Assembly (NCBI GenBank): GCA_035937795.1
Contig: DASZHO010000012.1
Span: forward strand, 1 to 64,000
Direction: 5' to 3'
Length of the DNA stretch: 64,000 nucleotides
DNA from: JAMQPK01 sp035937795
GTDB taxonomy: Bacteria; Acidobacteriota; Vicinamibacteria; Vicinamibacterales; JAMQPK01
Part shown: positions 47,820 to 56,491 of the stretch, piece by piece
Position numbering within the stretch: the stretch's first letter is position 1
Layout of the letters: each line of letters begins with the position of its first letter
Made by a program: the position numbers and the translations under genes
Notes under the pieces: model-generated
Told to the model about the DNA's origin: nothing
The model's database searches: none
The model's input: only the letters and a program-made list of their open reading frames with translations

Positions 47820-50288
47820 ATGAGCCGACCGACCAGAGTCTCAGCACTCTTGCTTGCAATTGCTTTACTTTCCGGCTGCGCAGCGGGTCGAGCCTTCCGC
47901 AGGGGGGAGGGACGCGCGAGGGCCGGCGACTGGGATGCGGCGGTGACCTACTATCGCGAGGCGGTTCAGAAAGACCCGAACAGGCTGGTGTATCGAATCG
48001 AGCTCGAGCGCGCCATGCTCGCGGCTTCGCGAGCGCATTTCGATAACGCCAGACAGCTCGAATCGAAAGATCAGCTCGACGCCGCCTTGCTCGAGTACCG
48101 CAAGACCACCGAATTCGATCCGAGCAACCGCCAGGCCATCGAGAGAGTGATCCAGCTCGAGAAGCAGATCCGCGATCAAATCGAGGCTGCCCGCCCGCGA
48201 CCTCAGATTACCCAGTTGCGCGAGCAGGCCCAGCTGGCGGGGGCCGCGCCGCTCCTGAATCCGGCCTCGCGCGACCCGATTCGCGTGCAGTTCAACCAGG
48301 CCAGTCTGCGCGACATCCTGACCTTCATCGGCAACGCATCCGGAATCAACATCACGTACGACGCGACGTTCCAGGATCGGCCGTTTTCCATCAACATCGT
48401 CGCCCCGCTCGAGGGGGCGCTCAACGCGGTCCTCACAGCCAACGGATTGTTCTACTCGGTGCTCGACGAGCACACGATCATCGTGGCGCAGGACACCAAC
48501 CCGAACCGGCTGAAATACGACCGCCAGGTGATTGTGACGTTCCCCATCTCGTACGCCGACGCGACCGAACTGGCCACGATGGTCACAACGATCACCCGCA
48601 CGACGACGGCAGCCATTCAGCCGGTCATCCAGGCGAACAAGACGCCGAACACGATTACGGTGCGCGCCACGCAGGCGGTGATGGACGTGATCCGGCAGGT
48701 GATTCTCACCAACGACAAGCCGCGAGCGGAAATCACGGTGGATGTGGAAGTTCTCGAGGTGAATCGCACGCGCGCGAAGCAATATGGGCTGAATCTTTCG
48801 CAGTATCAGATCGGCAGCATTTTCTCGCCGGAGGTGGCGCCGCCAGGCTCGGCAGGCGCGGGCAGCACGGCGACGGGGACGACCAGCACGACGTCCGACA
48901 ATCGGCCTTTCAATCTCAACACGATCTCTCAGGGCATAAGCACCGCGGATTTCTATTTTGCGGTGCCGCAGGCGATCGTGAAATTCCTGGAGACCGATTC
49001 CGAGTCGAAGGTCCTGGCGAAGCCGCAACTGCGAGGCAGCGAGGGCAACAAGATGACCTTCAAGGTGGGCACCGATGAACCGTACGTGACCACCACATAC
49101 ACCCCCTTCGCGACCGGGGGAGCGAATGTCAACCCGCTCTCGGCTGTTTCGACCCGAACCGTCGGCGTCACCGTTGACATCACGGCGCGCGTGACCGATG
49201 AGGGAGACATCCTTCTCGATGTCAACCTCGAGAGCAGTGCACGAGGGGACGACCGCCAGATTACGTCGACCCAGACGGCTCCCTCGTTCGTCACCAGAAA
49301 TCTCACCACGCGATTGCGCCTCCGTGAAGGCGAATCGAATCTGCTCGCTGGTCTCCTCCGTGACGATGACCGCAAAATTTTGACGGGATTTCCAGGTCTG
49401 ATCCGGGTTCCGATCCTGAAAGAACTGTTTGCGTCGACCGACAACTCGATCTCGCAAACCGACATTGTCATACTCCTGACGCCGAGAGTAGTTCGCACGC
49501 ACGAGTACACAGCCCGCGATCTCAGTCCGATCTACGTCGGCACGAATCAGAATTTCGGTTTGACGGGCCCGCCGCCGCTGATTGCCGCGCCGCCTGAAAC
49601 GCCCGGGACGCCGCAAGCGCAGCCGGCGCCGCAAACGCAGCCGGCGCAGCCGTTCCAGGGGGTTCCCCCGCAGGGAGTGCCTGTCCCGACGGTTCCCGAT
49701 TCCGGCGCTCCTGGACAGGTCACGACGCCTCCGACCCCTCCTCCAACGACATTGTTGCCGCCGGCGGATACCCCGCCTCCGGCAGGAGCGCAGGCCCAGA
49801 ACGCGGCCCCGCCGCTGGCTCCACCCCAGCGTGACATGTCGGCGGCGCAGACACCTGCGTCCGCATCGGCGCCGGCGGCCCAGGTAACACTCACTCCTCC
49901 GGTCGGCGATGTGCGCGTGGCGGGCGGCCCCTATATGGTACCGGTGTTCGTCAGCGGCGCCGCCCGGATGTCGACAATCACGGTGACGGTGAGTTTCAAT
50001 CCTGCGGCCCTGCGCGTCCGGACGATCCAGGAGGGCAGCTTCATGCGGCAGGGAGGCACGCCTGCCACCTTCACCAACAAGGTCGACGCGACTATCGGAC
50101 GGATCGATGTGACCTTCGTGCGCACGGGTGACACCACCGGCGCATCCGGATCGGGCCTGATCGCCGGCATCCTGTTCGACGCCGTGGGCACCGGCACCTC
50201 ACAACTGAACGTCAGCGGCGTCGCCACCGATCCGGGTGGGTCCACGATTCCGATTCAATTCGGTCCAGCCTCTGTTGTCGTACGATAG
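47820..50288 (+). CDS. Secretin (GspD/PilQ family) with N-terminal TPR-like and C-terminal cohesin domains
   Basis: This is an 822-residue outer-membrane channel lipoprotein (LLSGC lipobox in ALLSGCAAG). Residues about 30-140 have TPR-like helices (AGDWDAAVTYYREAVQKDPN, DQLDAALLEYRKTTEFDPSN). Secretin N domains (LRDILTFIGNASGINITYD, FPISYADATELATMVTTI) lead to the secretin core (ESNLLAGLLRDDDRKILTGF, PGLIRVPILKELF, DIVILLTPRVVR). A proline/glutamine-rich linker of about 120 residues then connects to a C-terminal cohesin-like domain (AGGPYMVPVFVSGAARMSTI, ITVTVSFNPAALRVRTIQEG, GASGSGLIAGILFDAVGTGT). Cohesins bind dockerins or other ligands, so the channel may display a substrate- or surface-binding module. 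Confidence 0.9.
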   Translation: MSRPTRVSALLLAIALLSGCAAGRAFRRGEGRARAGDWDAAVTYYREAVQKDPNRLVYRIELERAMLAASRAHFDNARQLESKDQLDAALLEYRKTTEFDPSNRQAIERVIQLEKQIRDQIEAARPRPQITQLREQAQLAGAAPLLNPASRDPIRVQFNQASLRDILTFIGNASGINITYDATFQDRPFSINIVAPLEGALNAVLTANGLFYSVLDEHTIIVAQDTNPNRLKYDRQVIVTFPISYADATELATMVTTITRTTTAAIQPVIQANKTPNTITVRATQAVMDVIRQVILTNDKPRAEITVDVEVLEVNRTRAKQYGLNLSQYQIGSIFSPEVAPPGSAGAGSTATGTTSTTSDNRPFNLNTISQGISTADFYFAVPQAIVKFLETDSESKVLAKPQLRGSEGNKMTFKVGTDEPYVTTTYTPFATGGANVNPLSAVSTRTVGVTVDITARVTDEGDILLDVNLESSARGDDRQITSTQTAPSFVTRNLTTRLRLREGESNLLAGLLRDDDRKILTGFPGLIRVPILKELFASTDNSISQTDIVILLTPRVVRTHEYTARDLSPIYVGTNQNFGLTGPPPLIAAPPETPGTPQAQPAPQTQPAQPFQGVPPQGVPVPTVPDSGAPGQVTTPPTPPPTTLLPPADTPPPAGAQAQNAAPPLAPPQRDMSAAQTPASASAPAAQVTLTPPVGDVRVAGGPYMVPVFVSGAARMSTITVTVSFNPAALRVRTIQEGSFMRQGGTPATFTNKVDATIGRIDVTFVRTGDTTGASGSGLIAGILFDAVGTGTSQLNVSGVATDPGGSTIPIQFGPASVVVR

Positions 50289-50295
50289 GGGATAG

Positions 50296-50760
50296 ATGCG
50301 CGACCAGGGCTATACCTTCGTTGAAGTTGCCGTCGTCTGCGCGATCCTCGCGATCCTGGCGTCCGCCATTCTGCCGCTCGCCAAGGTGACCCTGCAGCGC
50401 GAGCGCGAGCTCGAGCTGCGCCGCGACCTGCGCGAGATGCGGACGGCGATCGACAAGTTCAAGGACGCGGCCGACCAGGGCAAGATTGCGCCGGCCGATT
50501 TGCCATCCACCGCGGACGGGTATCCGCCGACCCTTCAGGTGCTGGTCAACGGCGTCGCCGTGGCGAACAGCAATACGGGCGCGCGGCTTCGGTTTCTCCG
50601 GCGGATTCCAATCAATCCGATGACGCACGCGGCCGAATGGGGCATGCGCTCCTCGCGCGATGAGGCCACCTCAACCTCGTGGGGCGGCCAGAATGTGTTC
50701 GACGTGTTTTCGACCTATCAGGGTCGTGCGCTCGACGGCACGAAATACAATGATTGGTAG
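50296..50760 (+). CDS. Type II secretion pseudopilin, GspG-like (first)
   Basis: This is a 154-residue prepilin-like protein. A very short leader precedes the type III signal G|YTFVEVAVVCAILAILASAI. The usual G|FTLIE is varied here. A helical stalk (LQRERELELRRDLREMRTAI) and a C-terminal domain ending LDGTKYNDW follow. It requires a prepilin peptidase that is not encoded in this window. It starts 7 bases after the secretin stop and overlaps the next pseudopilin by 11 bases. Confidence 0.88.
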   Translation: MRDQGYTFVEVAVVCAILAILASAILPLAKVTLQRERELELRRDLREMRTAIDKFKDAADQGKIAPADLPSTADGYPPTLQVLVNGVAVANSNTGARLRFLRRIPINPMTHAAEWGMRSSRDEATSTSWGGQNVFDVFSTYQGRALDGTKYNDW

Positions 50761-51154
50761 GGCGGGCGCCCGGGCGGCGGGGTTCACGCTGATCGAGGTG
50801 CTGATCGTCGTCACGCTGATTGTGGTGCTGGCCGGGATCGGCCTTGCCACGTACACGACGAGCATCCAGCGATCGAAGGAAGCGGTCCTGCACGAGGATC
50901 TGTTCCGGATGCGCGACGCCATCGATCAGTACTACGCCGACAAGGGGCATTACCCCGCGGACCTGCCGTCGCTCGTGTCCGACGGCTACATGAGGTCGCT
51001 GCCGAAGGATCCGGTCACCAACGCGGCCGATACCTGGCAGACCGTGATGTCGGACGTCGACGCGGCCAATCCGAGCGCGACGCCGGGTGTATACGATGTG
51101 AAGAGCGGCGCGCAGGGCATGGCGCTGGATGGAACGAACTACTCGGACTGGTAA
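50750..51154 (+). CDS. Type II secretion pseudopilin, GspG-like (second)
   Basis: This is a 134-residue prepilin from ATG 50750, overlapping the previous gene. It carries the classic cleavage site AAG|FTLIEVLIVVTLIVVLAGIG, LHEDLFRMRDAIDQYYADKG, and a major-pseudopilin C-terminal domain (PSLVSDGYMRSLPKDPVTN) ending DGTNYSDW. The repeated GTxYxDW endings suggest a tandem duplication with the first pseudopilin. Confidence 0.9.
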   Translation: MIGRAGARAAGFTLIEVLIVVTLIVVLAGIGLATYTTSIQRSKEAVLHEDLFRMRDAIDQYYADKGHYPADLPSLVSDGYMRSLPKDPVTNAADTWQTVMSDVDAANPSATPGVYDVKSGAQGMALDGTNYSDW

Positions 51155-51162
51155 CCGGCTAT

Positions 51163-52446
51163 CTAGGGGGCAATCACCACCGAAGCGTTCCCATTCGGAC
51201 CGCTTGTTGGCGTCACAACCACCGTTACTGTTACCGGTATTCTGCCCCCAGTAGACACATACGAGGCACTCGCCTGATTGCCGGTCGTAGTGGCCGAAGG
51301 GGGATTCGCCCCCGTCCCAAAGTTCCAAGCGTAACTCTGCACCGGAGTCGTTGAAGGCGTTACTGTTGCTAAGAAGGTAAAAATAACAGTATTTCCAGCG
51401 CCTGGGGTCCCGGATGGTGGCGTGCTTGAGAGGTTCACGCCGATAGGCGTCGCCGGCCCGACCACAATAATTGTCGACGTCGGTTTTGAATCACCAGAAA
51501 CACCCGTCCCGGTTGCGGAGACGGTATAAGTCCCCGGCGAGTTGTATGTATGAGAGACGCTGGTAGTTCCGCCGCCGAGCGTGCCGCTGGTCGATCCATC
51601 GCCGAAGTTGACGACAATCGATTGAAACACGTCGCTCGAGGCCCCGGGCGTCACCGTAATGGTAAAACTCACGGGCTGCCCTTGGACCAGCGTAGATCCG
51701 GTCGCCGCCGCAATCGTGATGTCGGGTAGTGCGGTCACTGTGACTTTCACTGTTCCCGGCGTCACCGCGCCGGTGCCGGTCGGGCCCACTGTTGCGGTGA
51801 CCGTCGCGGTCGTCGTGGTTGTGAGTGTCGTCGTGGCCTGGCCGATCGAATTCGTTAGCGCGACGGCGTTTGATACGGTGCCGTTGTCCGTGGTGAACAC
51901 CACGTTCACCCCGATGAGCGGGTTGGTGTTCGCGTCGGAAACCGTCGCGGTGATCGTGGAACTGCCGCCGTTGGCAGACACGCGGCTCGGGTTCGCGGTG
52001 ACGAGCACTCGGGCAGCCGCAGCGCCTCCGACGGTCAGTTTGATGGTCGAGCCGACGCCGGACGTCGTGGTGGCGGCAGGATCTTTGGCCGCCCCTGACG
52101 TGGCGTGAACGTCCGCGACGCCCGACTGGCCGTTGCCGCTGAATTGAGCCGTGGCAACGCCGTTCACGGTTGTGACATCGGTGGGCGACACCGATCCCAG
52201 GTCCGTCGAAAAGCTGACGTGCGTGCCGTTGTGAACCGGTATGCCAGGTTGCGTGAGTACCATGGCGCTGACCTGCACGCTGCCGTTCGATTGGACGACG
52301 GTACTGGACGTAGACAACGAAATCGTGGACTGGCTCGGCGCCAGCAAAGGCACTTTGCTGCAGCCCCCGGCAAGCGCCCCCGCGGTGAGGGCCGCCCATG
52401 CCACGAGATTCTTCGAAGCCGAGGGGCCTGTTATGATGGAAAGCAT
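51163..52446 (-). CDS. Ig-like/PKD-repeat lipoprotein inside the secretion locus
   Basis: This is a 427-residue Thr/Ser/Val-rich lipoprotein, with the lipobox in LTAGALAGGC. The N-terminal half contains two bacterial Ig-like (invasin/Big_1-type) repeats (VQVSAMVLTQPGIPVHNGTH, VTANPSRVSANGGSSTITAT). The C-terminal half has PKD-like repeats (SIVVNFGDGSTSGTLGGGTT then VSHTYNSPGTYTV, and QSYAWNFGTGANPPSA). It is probably a cell-surface or secreted adhesion protein. It is inserted head-on within the pseudopilin series. It is convergent with the second pseudopilin (8 bases), and divergent from the third, whose start lies 16 to 37 bases away. Confidence 0.85.
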   Translation of the reverse strand: MLSIITGPSASKNLVAWAALTAGALAGGCSKVPLLAPSQSTISLSTSSTVVQSNGSVQVSAMVLTQPGIPVHNGTHVSFSTDLGSVSPTDVTTVNGVATAQFSGNGQSGVADVHATSGAAKDPAATTTSGVGSTIKLTVGGAAAARVLVTANPSRVSANGGSSTITATVSDANTNPLIGVNVVFTTDNGTVSNAVALTNSIGQATTTLTTTTTATVTATVGPTGTGAVTPGTVKVTVTALPDITIAAATGSTLVQGQPVSFTITVTPGASSDVFQSIVVNFGDGSTSGTLGGGTTSVSHTYNSPGTYTVSATGTGVSGDSKPTSTIIVVGPATPIGVNLSSTPPSGTPGAGNTVIFTFLATVTPSTTPVQSYAWNFGTGANPPSATTTGNQASASYVSTGGRIPVTVTVVVTPTSGPNGNASVVIAP

Positions 52447-52483
52447 CCGGCAGTGAGACTCAGTGTCTAACCCAAATAGTCCC

Positions 52484-53185
52484 ATGAATTTAGCGGGGAG
52501 CGCAAGCCGCCAGACGAACTCGTGGCCGAGTTGCGGCTACGCGATGGCAGCCCTGCTCATCGCGATGTCGGTGATGGCGATCCTGCTCACCATTGCACTG
52601 CCGACCTGGAGGCAGACGATCCAGCGCGAAAAAGAGGAAGAGCTGATTTTCCGCGGCACGCAGTATTCCCGCGCCATCTCGGCTTACCAGCGCAAGTACG
52701 CGAACCAGTCGCCGCCAACGCTCGACGTGCTTGTAGAGCAGCACTATTTGCGGAGGAAGTTCAAAGATCCGCTCGCGATTACCGCGGACGGTGAATTCCA
52801 GCCGCTGTACGTTCAAACGCAGGGCATCGGAGGCGGCGGGCAGGCAGGCGCGGGCACCGGCGGGCAGCCGGGCGCCGGTGGGCAAGCCGGCACCGGAACC
52901 GGTACGCAGGCGGGCTCGACAGGCACGCTCGCCAGCACCACGCCGTCCGGCGGCATCATCGGCGTCGCCAGCAAGAACACCGGCCAATCAATCAGAGAAT
53001 ACAACGGCCACACCCACTACAACGAGTGGCAGTTCATCCCCCTCCAGCAAACAACCCGCGGCGGGGGACCGGGCCAGGGAGGCGCCGGACCAGGCGGCGC
53101 AGGGCCGGGGGGGCGCCCCGGACCGGTCGGGCCAGGGCAGGGGCAGGGAGGCAGGGGCGCCATCACTCCGCAGGGCGGCCGCTGA
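52484..53185 (+). CDS. Pseudopilin-like protein with a Gly/Gln-rich C-terminal tail
   Basis: This is a 233-residue protein from ATG 52484 (a GTG 21 bases upstream is also in frame). A longer than usual basic leader precedes CG|YAMAALLIAMSVMAILLTIA, followed by LPTWRQTIQREKEEELIFRG and a C-terminal half of glycine-, glutamine- and alanine-rich sequence (GGGQAGAGTGGQPGAGGQ, RGGGPGQGGAGPGGAGPGGR). A prepilin-type signal followed by an extended low-complexity tail is unusual. The 3' end overlaps the convergent serine hydrolase gene by 23 bases. Confidence 0.75.
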   Translation: MNLAGSASRQTNSWPSCGYAMAALLIAMSVMAILLTIALPTWRQTIQREKEEELIFRGTQYSRAISAYQRKYANQSPPTLDVLVEQHYLRRKFKDPLAITADGEFQPLYVQTQGIGGGGQAGAGTGGQPGAGGQAGTGTGTQAGSTGTLASTTPSGGIIGVASKNTGQSIREYNGHTHYNEWQFIPLQQTTRGGGPGQGGAGPGGAGPGGRPGPVGPGQGQGGRGAITPQGGR

Positions 53186-54230
53186 GTCCTTCCATCACTG
53201 CATCGTGCAGCGCGGGCCGAACGCGCTGGATCGCGTTGTTCTCGCGCGTCGGATTCACCCGATTGGTCAGCAACACCACGTAAGCCGTACGCTCCGGATC
53301 GATCCACAGAGACGTTCCTGTAAACCCCGTGTGCCCGAACGCGGTGGGCGAGAGTCTGGTGCCGCACGAAGAGGTTGGCAGCATCGTGTCCCAGCCCAGC
53401 GCGCGTGACCCGGGAATCTGCGATCGGGTCACAAACAGTCGAAGAGTGTCGCGCGAAGCCACGCTGGACGCGGTGCCTTTCAGCGTCTGCAGCACCGCCC
53501 GCGCGAAATCACCCACCGCTTGCGCCGTGCCGAATAATCCGGCGTGACCCGCTGCGCCGCCCAGCGCCCAGCAGTTTTCGTCGTGCACTTCGCCGGCGAG
53601 CAGCCTCCCACGCCACGGATCGAGCCCGGTCGGTGCGATTCGCGGCCGCAGCGCGCTCGGCGGATTGAACAAGAGCGGCGCCGGCGTGATGTGGCGGAGC
53701 GCGTTTGTCGCCTGAGACTCGAAAGTCGCTCCACCCGCGTCTTCGATCGCGAAGCCGAGCAGCATGAAACCGAGATCGCTGTAAACCGACTGGGAGTCGG
53801 GCGGGTACTCGAGCGGCAGCGAGCAGATAGCGTGCTGAAAGTCCTTCCGGCCGGTGTAGTCGCGGTAAAAGGGCAGCCACGTCGTCAACCCCGAGCTGTG
53901 GGTGAGCAGCGCCCGCAACGACACGTGCTCGCGATCGCGCCCGCGCCATTCCGGAATCCACCGCGCGATCGGATCGGCAAGCGCAATCCGCCCCGCGTCG
54001 ACGAGCTGCATGGCGAGCGTCGTTGTCGCCAGTACTTTGGTGAGCGACGCGAGATCGAAGATGGTGTCGTCGTTCGCGGCGGGGGACTCCGGCTCGTAAT
54101 CGAGCCGGCCGAATGGCTGCCGCCAGAGCACACCGGCGGCATCTCCAACCTCAACGACCGCCGCAGGGTACGCACCCTCGCGCTGTCCCCGCGCGACGAC
54201 CTCCGCGGCGCGCTGGAAGTTGGCGCTCAT
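53163..54230 (-). CDS. Serine hydrolase, beta-lactamase/DD-peptidase family (muropeptide operon)
   Basis: This is a 355-residue protein without an evident signal peptide. Its catalytic motifs are SLTK in FDLASLTKVLATTT, YSD in QSVYSDLGFMLLGF and HTG in FGHTGFTGTSLWID, plus HSSGL in the omega region. These match class C beta-lactamase-like peptidases and esterases related to B. subtilis YbbE. It ends the three-gene series murQ, GHL10-like hydrolase and this gene, with gaps of 20 and 6 bases, suggesting a role in murein recovery. Confidence 0.88.
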   Translation of the reverse strand: MSANFQRAAEVVARGQREGAYPAAVVEVGDAAGVLWRQPFGRLDYEPESPAANDDTIFDLASLTKVLATTTLAMQLVDAGRIALADPIARWIPEWRGRDREHVSLRALLTHSSGLTTWLPFYRDYTGRKDFQHAICSLPLEYPPDSQSVYSDLGFMLLGFAIEDAGGATFESQATNALRHITPAPLLFNPPSALRPRIAPTGLDPWRGRLLAGEVHDENCWALGGAAGHAGLFGTAQAVGDFARAVLQTLKGTASSVASRDTLRLFVTRSQIPGSRALGWDTMLPTSSCGTRLSPTAFGHTGFTGTSLWIDPERTAYVVLLTNRVNPTRENNAIQRVRPALHDAVMEGLSGRPAE

Positions 54231-54236
54231 CGAGGA

Positions 54237-55436
54237 CTACTTGAACGCTTCGCGTCCCACTTTGGAAAGATAGTCGCCCGTCTTGAGGTTGTCGTAGGAG
54301 AACAGAATAACGCCTTGCGCGCCCAGGCGGCGCGCGGCTTCGATATTGGCGAGCGTCTCTGAAGGCGAGAGGCGATAGGCGCCGATTCCCGCCCATACAG
54401 GCTGGCGGCCCGCGGCTTGCTTCGCGGCGGCAATCTGCGACCGGAACACCGCCGGATCGGCCGTATAGGCCATCGGGCACACCGCATCGAGCAGCTTCGC
54501 GTCCAGCCAGGCGCGCCAATCCTGCGAGCGGTGGCTCGCCGCCTCCGCGGAATCTGGCCAGACCGCAGCAGTCAGCAGCGCGCCTTGACGCCTGGCCTTG
54601 ACGGCCGACCGCAATCGGGCGACGAGCGCGGTCACCTTGTCGCGGCGGAATTCCTGCCATTGCTGCGGAAACATCTGCGTGTAGAACAACGGGCGGCCGG
54701 CCGCGCGGCGCTCGTACTCGCGGCGTTCGGCGGCGTCCGATCGGCCGAGCACGTCCGCCCGGAATTCGGCGAGCGCGTTGGCGCTGAAGTCGAACTCCTC
54801 GTTCGGAAACCGGATGTAATCGAGGTGAATGCCATCGACCGCGTAACGCCCGGCGATATCGGAAATGACAGCGACGGTGTAGTCGGCGGCGGCGGGTTGA
54901 ATCGGCGAGAGGTACAGCCCCTCGACGGACTCGCTATGCGCGCGCGCGTATCGCGCAAGCGTCGCGACGTACTCTGGATTTCGGGGAGCGAGCCCTGACA
55001 AGCCGGCCGAGAGCTCACGGGGAACCATCAGCCACTCGGGATGGGTGTACACGACGTGAGTCTCTGCGGCGGGAAGATCGGCGTCGGCGACGAGGTCCAC
55101 ATTCACCCAGGCGTGCACGCCCAGCCCCGCGTGATGCGCGACGGCCACGACGAGCTCGAGCGGATCGAACGATGAATGCTGCGCGGCCAGCGCCCCGCCG
55201 CGCGGCTCCAGCCGGCTGTTGTAGAACGCGTCGCCGCGGCCCCTCACTTGAACGACCAGCGTGTTGAAGCCGGCGGCTTTCGCCGTCTCGACGAGGGAAA
55301 CGATCGCGGGTGCGGAAGTGAGAGTGCCGCGCTGCACCCACAGCGCACGAACCTCCGGATTCGCGGCGTTCAGGGTACCGCGGGGCAGCGTACAGATCGC
55401 CGCCAACAGGAGAACGCAAGCGCCGAAACGCGCCAT
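54237..55436 (-). CDS. Glycoside hydrolase of the GHL10/YngK (DUF187) type
   Basis: This is a 399-residue exported protein from ATG 55436. The signal sequence is CVLLLAAICTLPRGTLNAAN. The catalytic TIM-barrel-like domain has EVRALWVQRGTL, AAGFNTLVVQVRGRGDAFYN, HAWVNVDLV, VDGIHLDYIRFPNEEFDFS and LDAVCPMAYTADPAVFRSQI. These are signatures of the GH10-like family. Its position between murQ and a serine hydrolase suggests that it attacks murein or muropeptide glycans, but that is inference. An upstream in-frame extension is rejected because it lacks a signal peptide. Confidence 0.88.
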   Translation of the reverse strand: MARFGACVLLLAAICTLPRGTLNAANPEVRALWVQRGTLTSAPAIVSLVETAKAAGFNTLVVQVRGRGDAFYNSRLEPRGGALAAQHSSFDPLELVVAVAHHAGLGVHAWVNVDLVADADLPAAETHVVYTHPEWLMVPRELSAGLSGLAPRNPEYVATLARYARAHSESVEGLYLSPIQPAAADYTVAVISDIAGRYAVDGIHLDYIRFPNEEFDFSANALAEFRADVLGRSDAAERREYERRAAGRPLFYTQMFPQQWQEFRRDKVTALVARLRSAVKARRQGALLTAAVWPDSAEAASHRSQDWRAWLDAKLLDAVCPMAYTADPAVFRSQIAAAKQAAGRQPVWAGIGAYRLSPSETLANIEAARRLGAQGVILFSYDNLKTGDYLSKVGREAFK

Positions 55437-55456
55437 GTCAGGAGTGTCCGCCGCCT

Positions 55457-56416
55457 TTACGCAGGGTCTTCCCGGTCGAGATGCAGAAGCTCGCGCAAGC
55501 GCGGCTCGATGTCCTCGCCGATGGCCTCGCGCACCGAGTCGTGCGCCTTTCGCAGCCGGGCAATGGCCTGCGTGTAGCCGCCCTTGGTCTTCTGCATCAC
55601 GATGGCCGCCTTCACGTTCCACCGCGCCTTGCTCAACAGCTTGTCGGCCTCCTCGTCGTCGAGACCAGTGACCATCGAGATGATGCGGCGGGCCCGGTCG
55701 CGCGCTTTTTCAGACCCGGTGTGCAGATCCACCATGAGGTTGCCGTAGGTCTTGCCAATCCGCACCATGGCGGCCGTCGTGAGCATGTTGAGCACGAGCT
55801 TGGTCGCCGTGCCCGCCTTCAGCCGCGTTGAGCCGGCAATCACCTCCGGACCCACGGCGGGTGCAATCGTCAGATCGACAAATGTCTGGAGCTCGGTTCT
55901 GGGATCGCAGGTGACGAAAATGATTTTGGCGTCCGCTTTTCGCGCGCGCGTGAGGCCCCCCCGGACATACGGCGTCATGCCGCTCGCCGAGACTCCCACG
56001 ACGACGTCCTTGCGCGTCGGCTTCAACCGCTGAATCGCGCGCGCGCCCTCTTCGTAGCTGTCTTCCGCGCCTTCCTTGGTGTGAAGAAACGCGTCCTTGC
56101 CGCCCGCCATCACGGCCTGAACGAGGTCGGGGTTGGTGCCGAAGGTGGTCGGCATTTCGGCCGATTCGACGACGCCCAGCCGCCCGCTGGTGCCGGCGCC
56201 AACGAAGATCACGCGGCCGTCTTTGCGCAGCGCCTCGACGATAATGTCCACGCCGAGCGCAATCCGCGGCTTTTCCCGGTGCACGGCGGCCAGCACCTTG
56301 CGGTCGTCGTTCAGCATCAGCTCGATGATGTCGGCCGTTGAGGCCTTGTCGATGCCGAGCGTCGCCGGGTTGATAGCTTCGGTGGGGAGCTGTTGGTATT
56401 TCGAGCGATGCAACAT
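55457..56416 (-). CDS. murQ: N-acetylmuramic acid 6-phosphate etherase
   Basis: This is a 319-residue SIS-fold enzyme. It cleaves the lactyl ether of MurNAc-6-P to yield GlcNAc-6-P for peptidoglycan recycling. It has TEAINPATLGIDKASTADII, VIFVGAGTSGRLGVVESAEM (sugar-phosphate loop), GMTPYVRGGL and STRLKAGTATKLVLNMLTTA, GNLMVDLHTGSEKARDRARR. The start at 56416 is preceded by a TATAGT -10 candidate. It leads the operon with the GH10-like hydrolase and the serine hydrolase. Confidence 0.95.
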   Translation of the reverse strand: MLHRSKYQQLPTEAINPATLGIDKASTADIIELMLNDDRKVLAAVHREKPRIALGVDIIVEALRKDGRVIFVGAGTSGRLGVVESAEMPTTFGTNPDLVQAVMAGGKDAFLHTKEGAEDSYEEGARAIQRLKPTRKDVVVGVSASGMTPYVRGGLTRARKADAKIIFVTCDPRTELQTFVDLTIAPAVGPEVIAGSTRLKAGTATKLVLNMLTTAAMVRIGKTYGNLMVDLHTGSEKARDRARRIISMVTGLDDEEADKLLSKARWNVKAAIVMQKTKGGYTQAIARLRKAHDSVREAIGEDIEPRLRELLHLDREDPA

Positions 56417-56432
56417 CAGTAGGGGCGCGGAT

Positions 56433-56438
56433 ACTATA
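56433..56438 (-). promoter_or_regulatory. Candidate -10 box (TATAGT) for murQ
   Basis: TATAGT on the reverse strand lies 16 bases before the murQ ATG. The upstream -35 match is poor. A short leader is implied, as for two other genes in this window. Confidence 0.35.
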
Positions 56439-56491
56439 GCAACTGCGTCCAGCGAAAGTCTAAGGACTCCGACAAAGCGTAGAGGATAACA

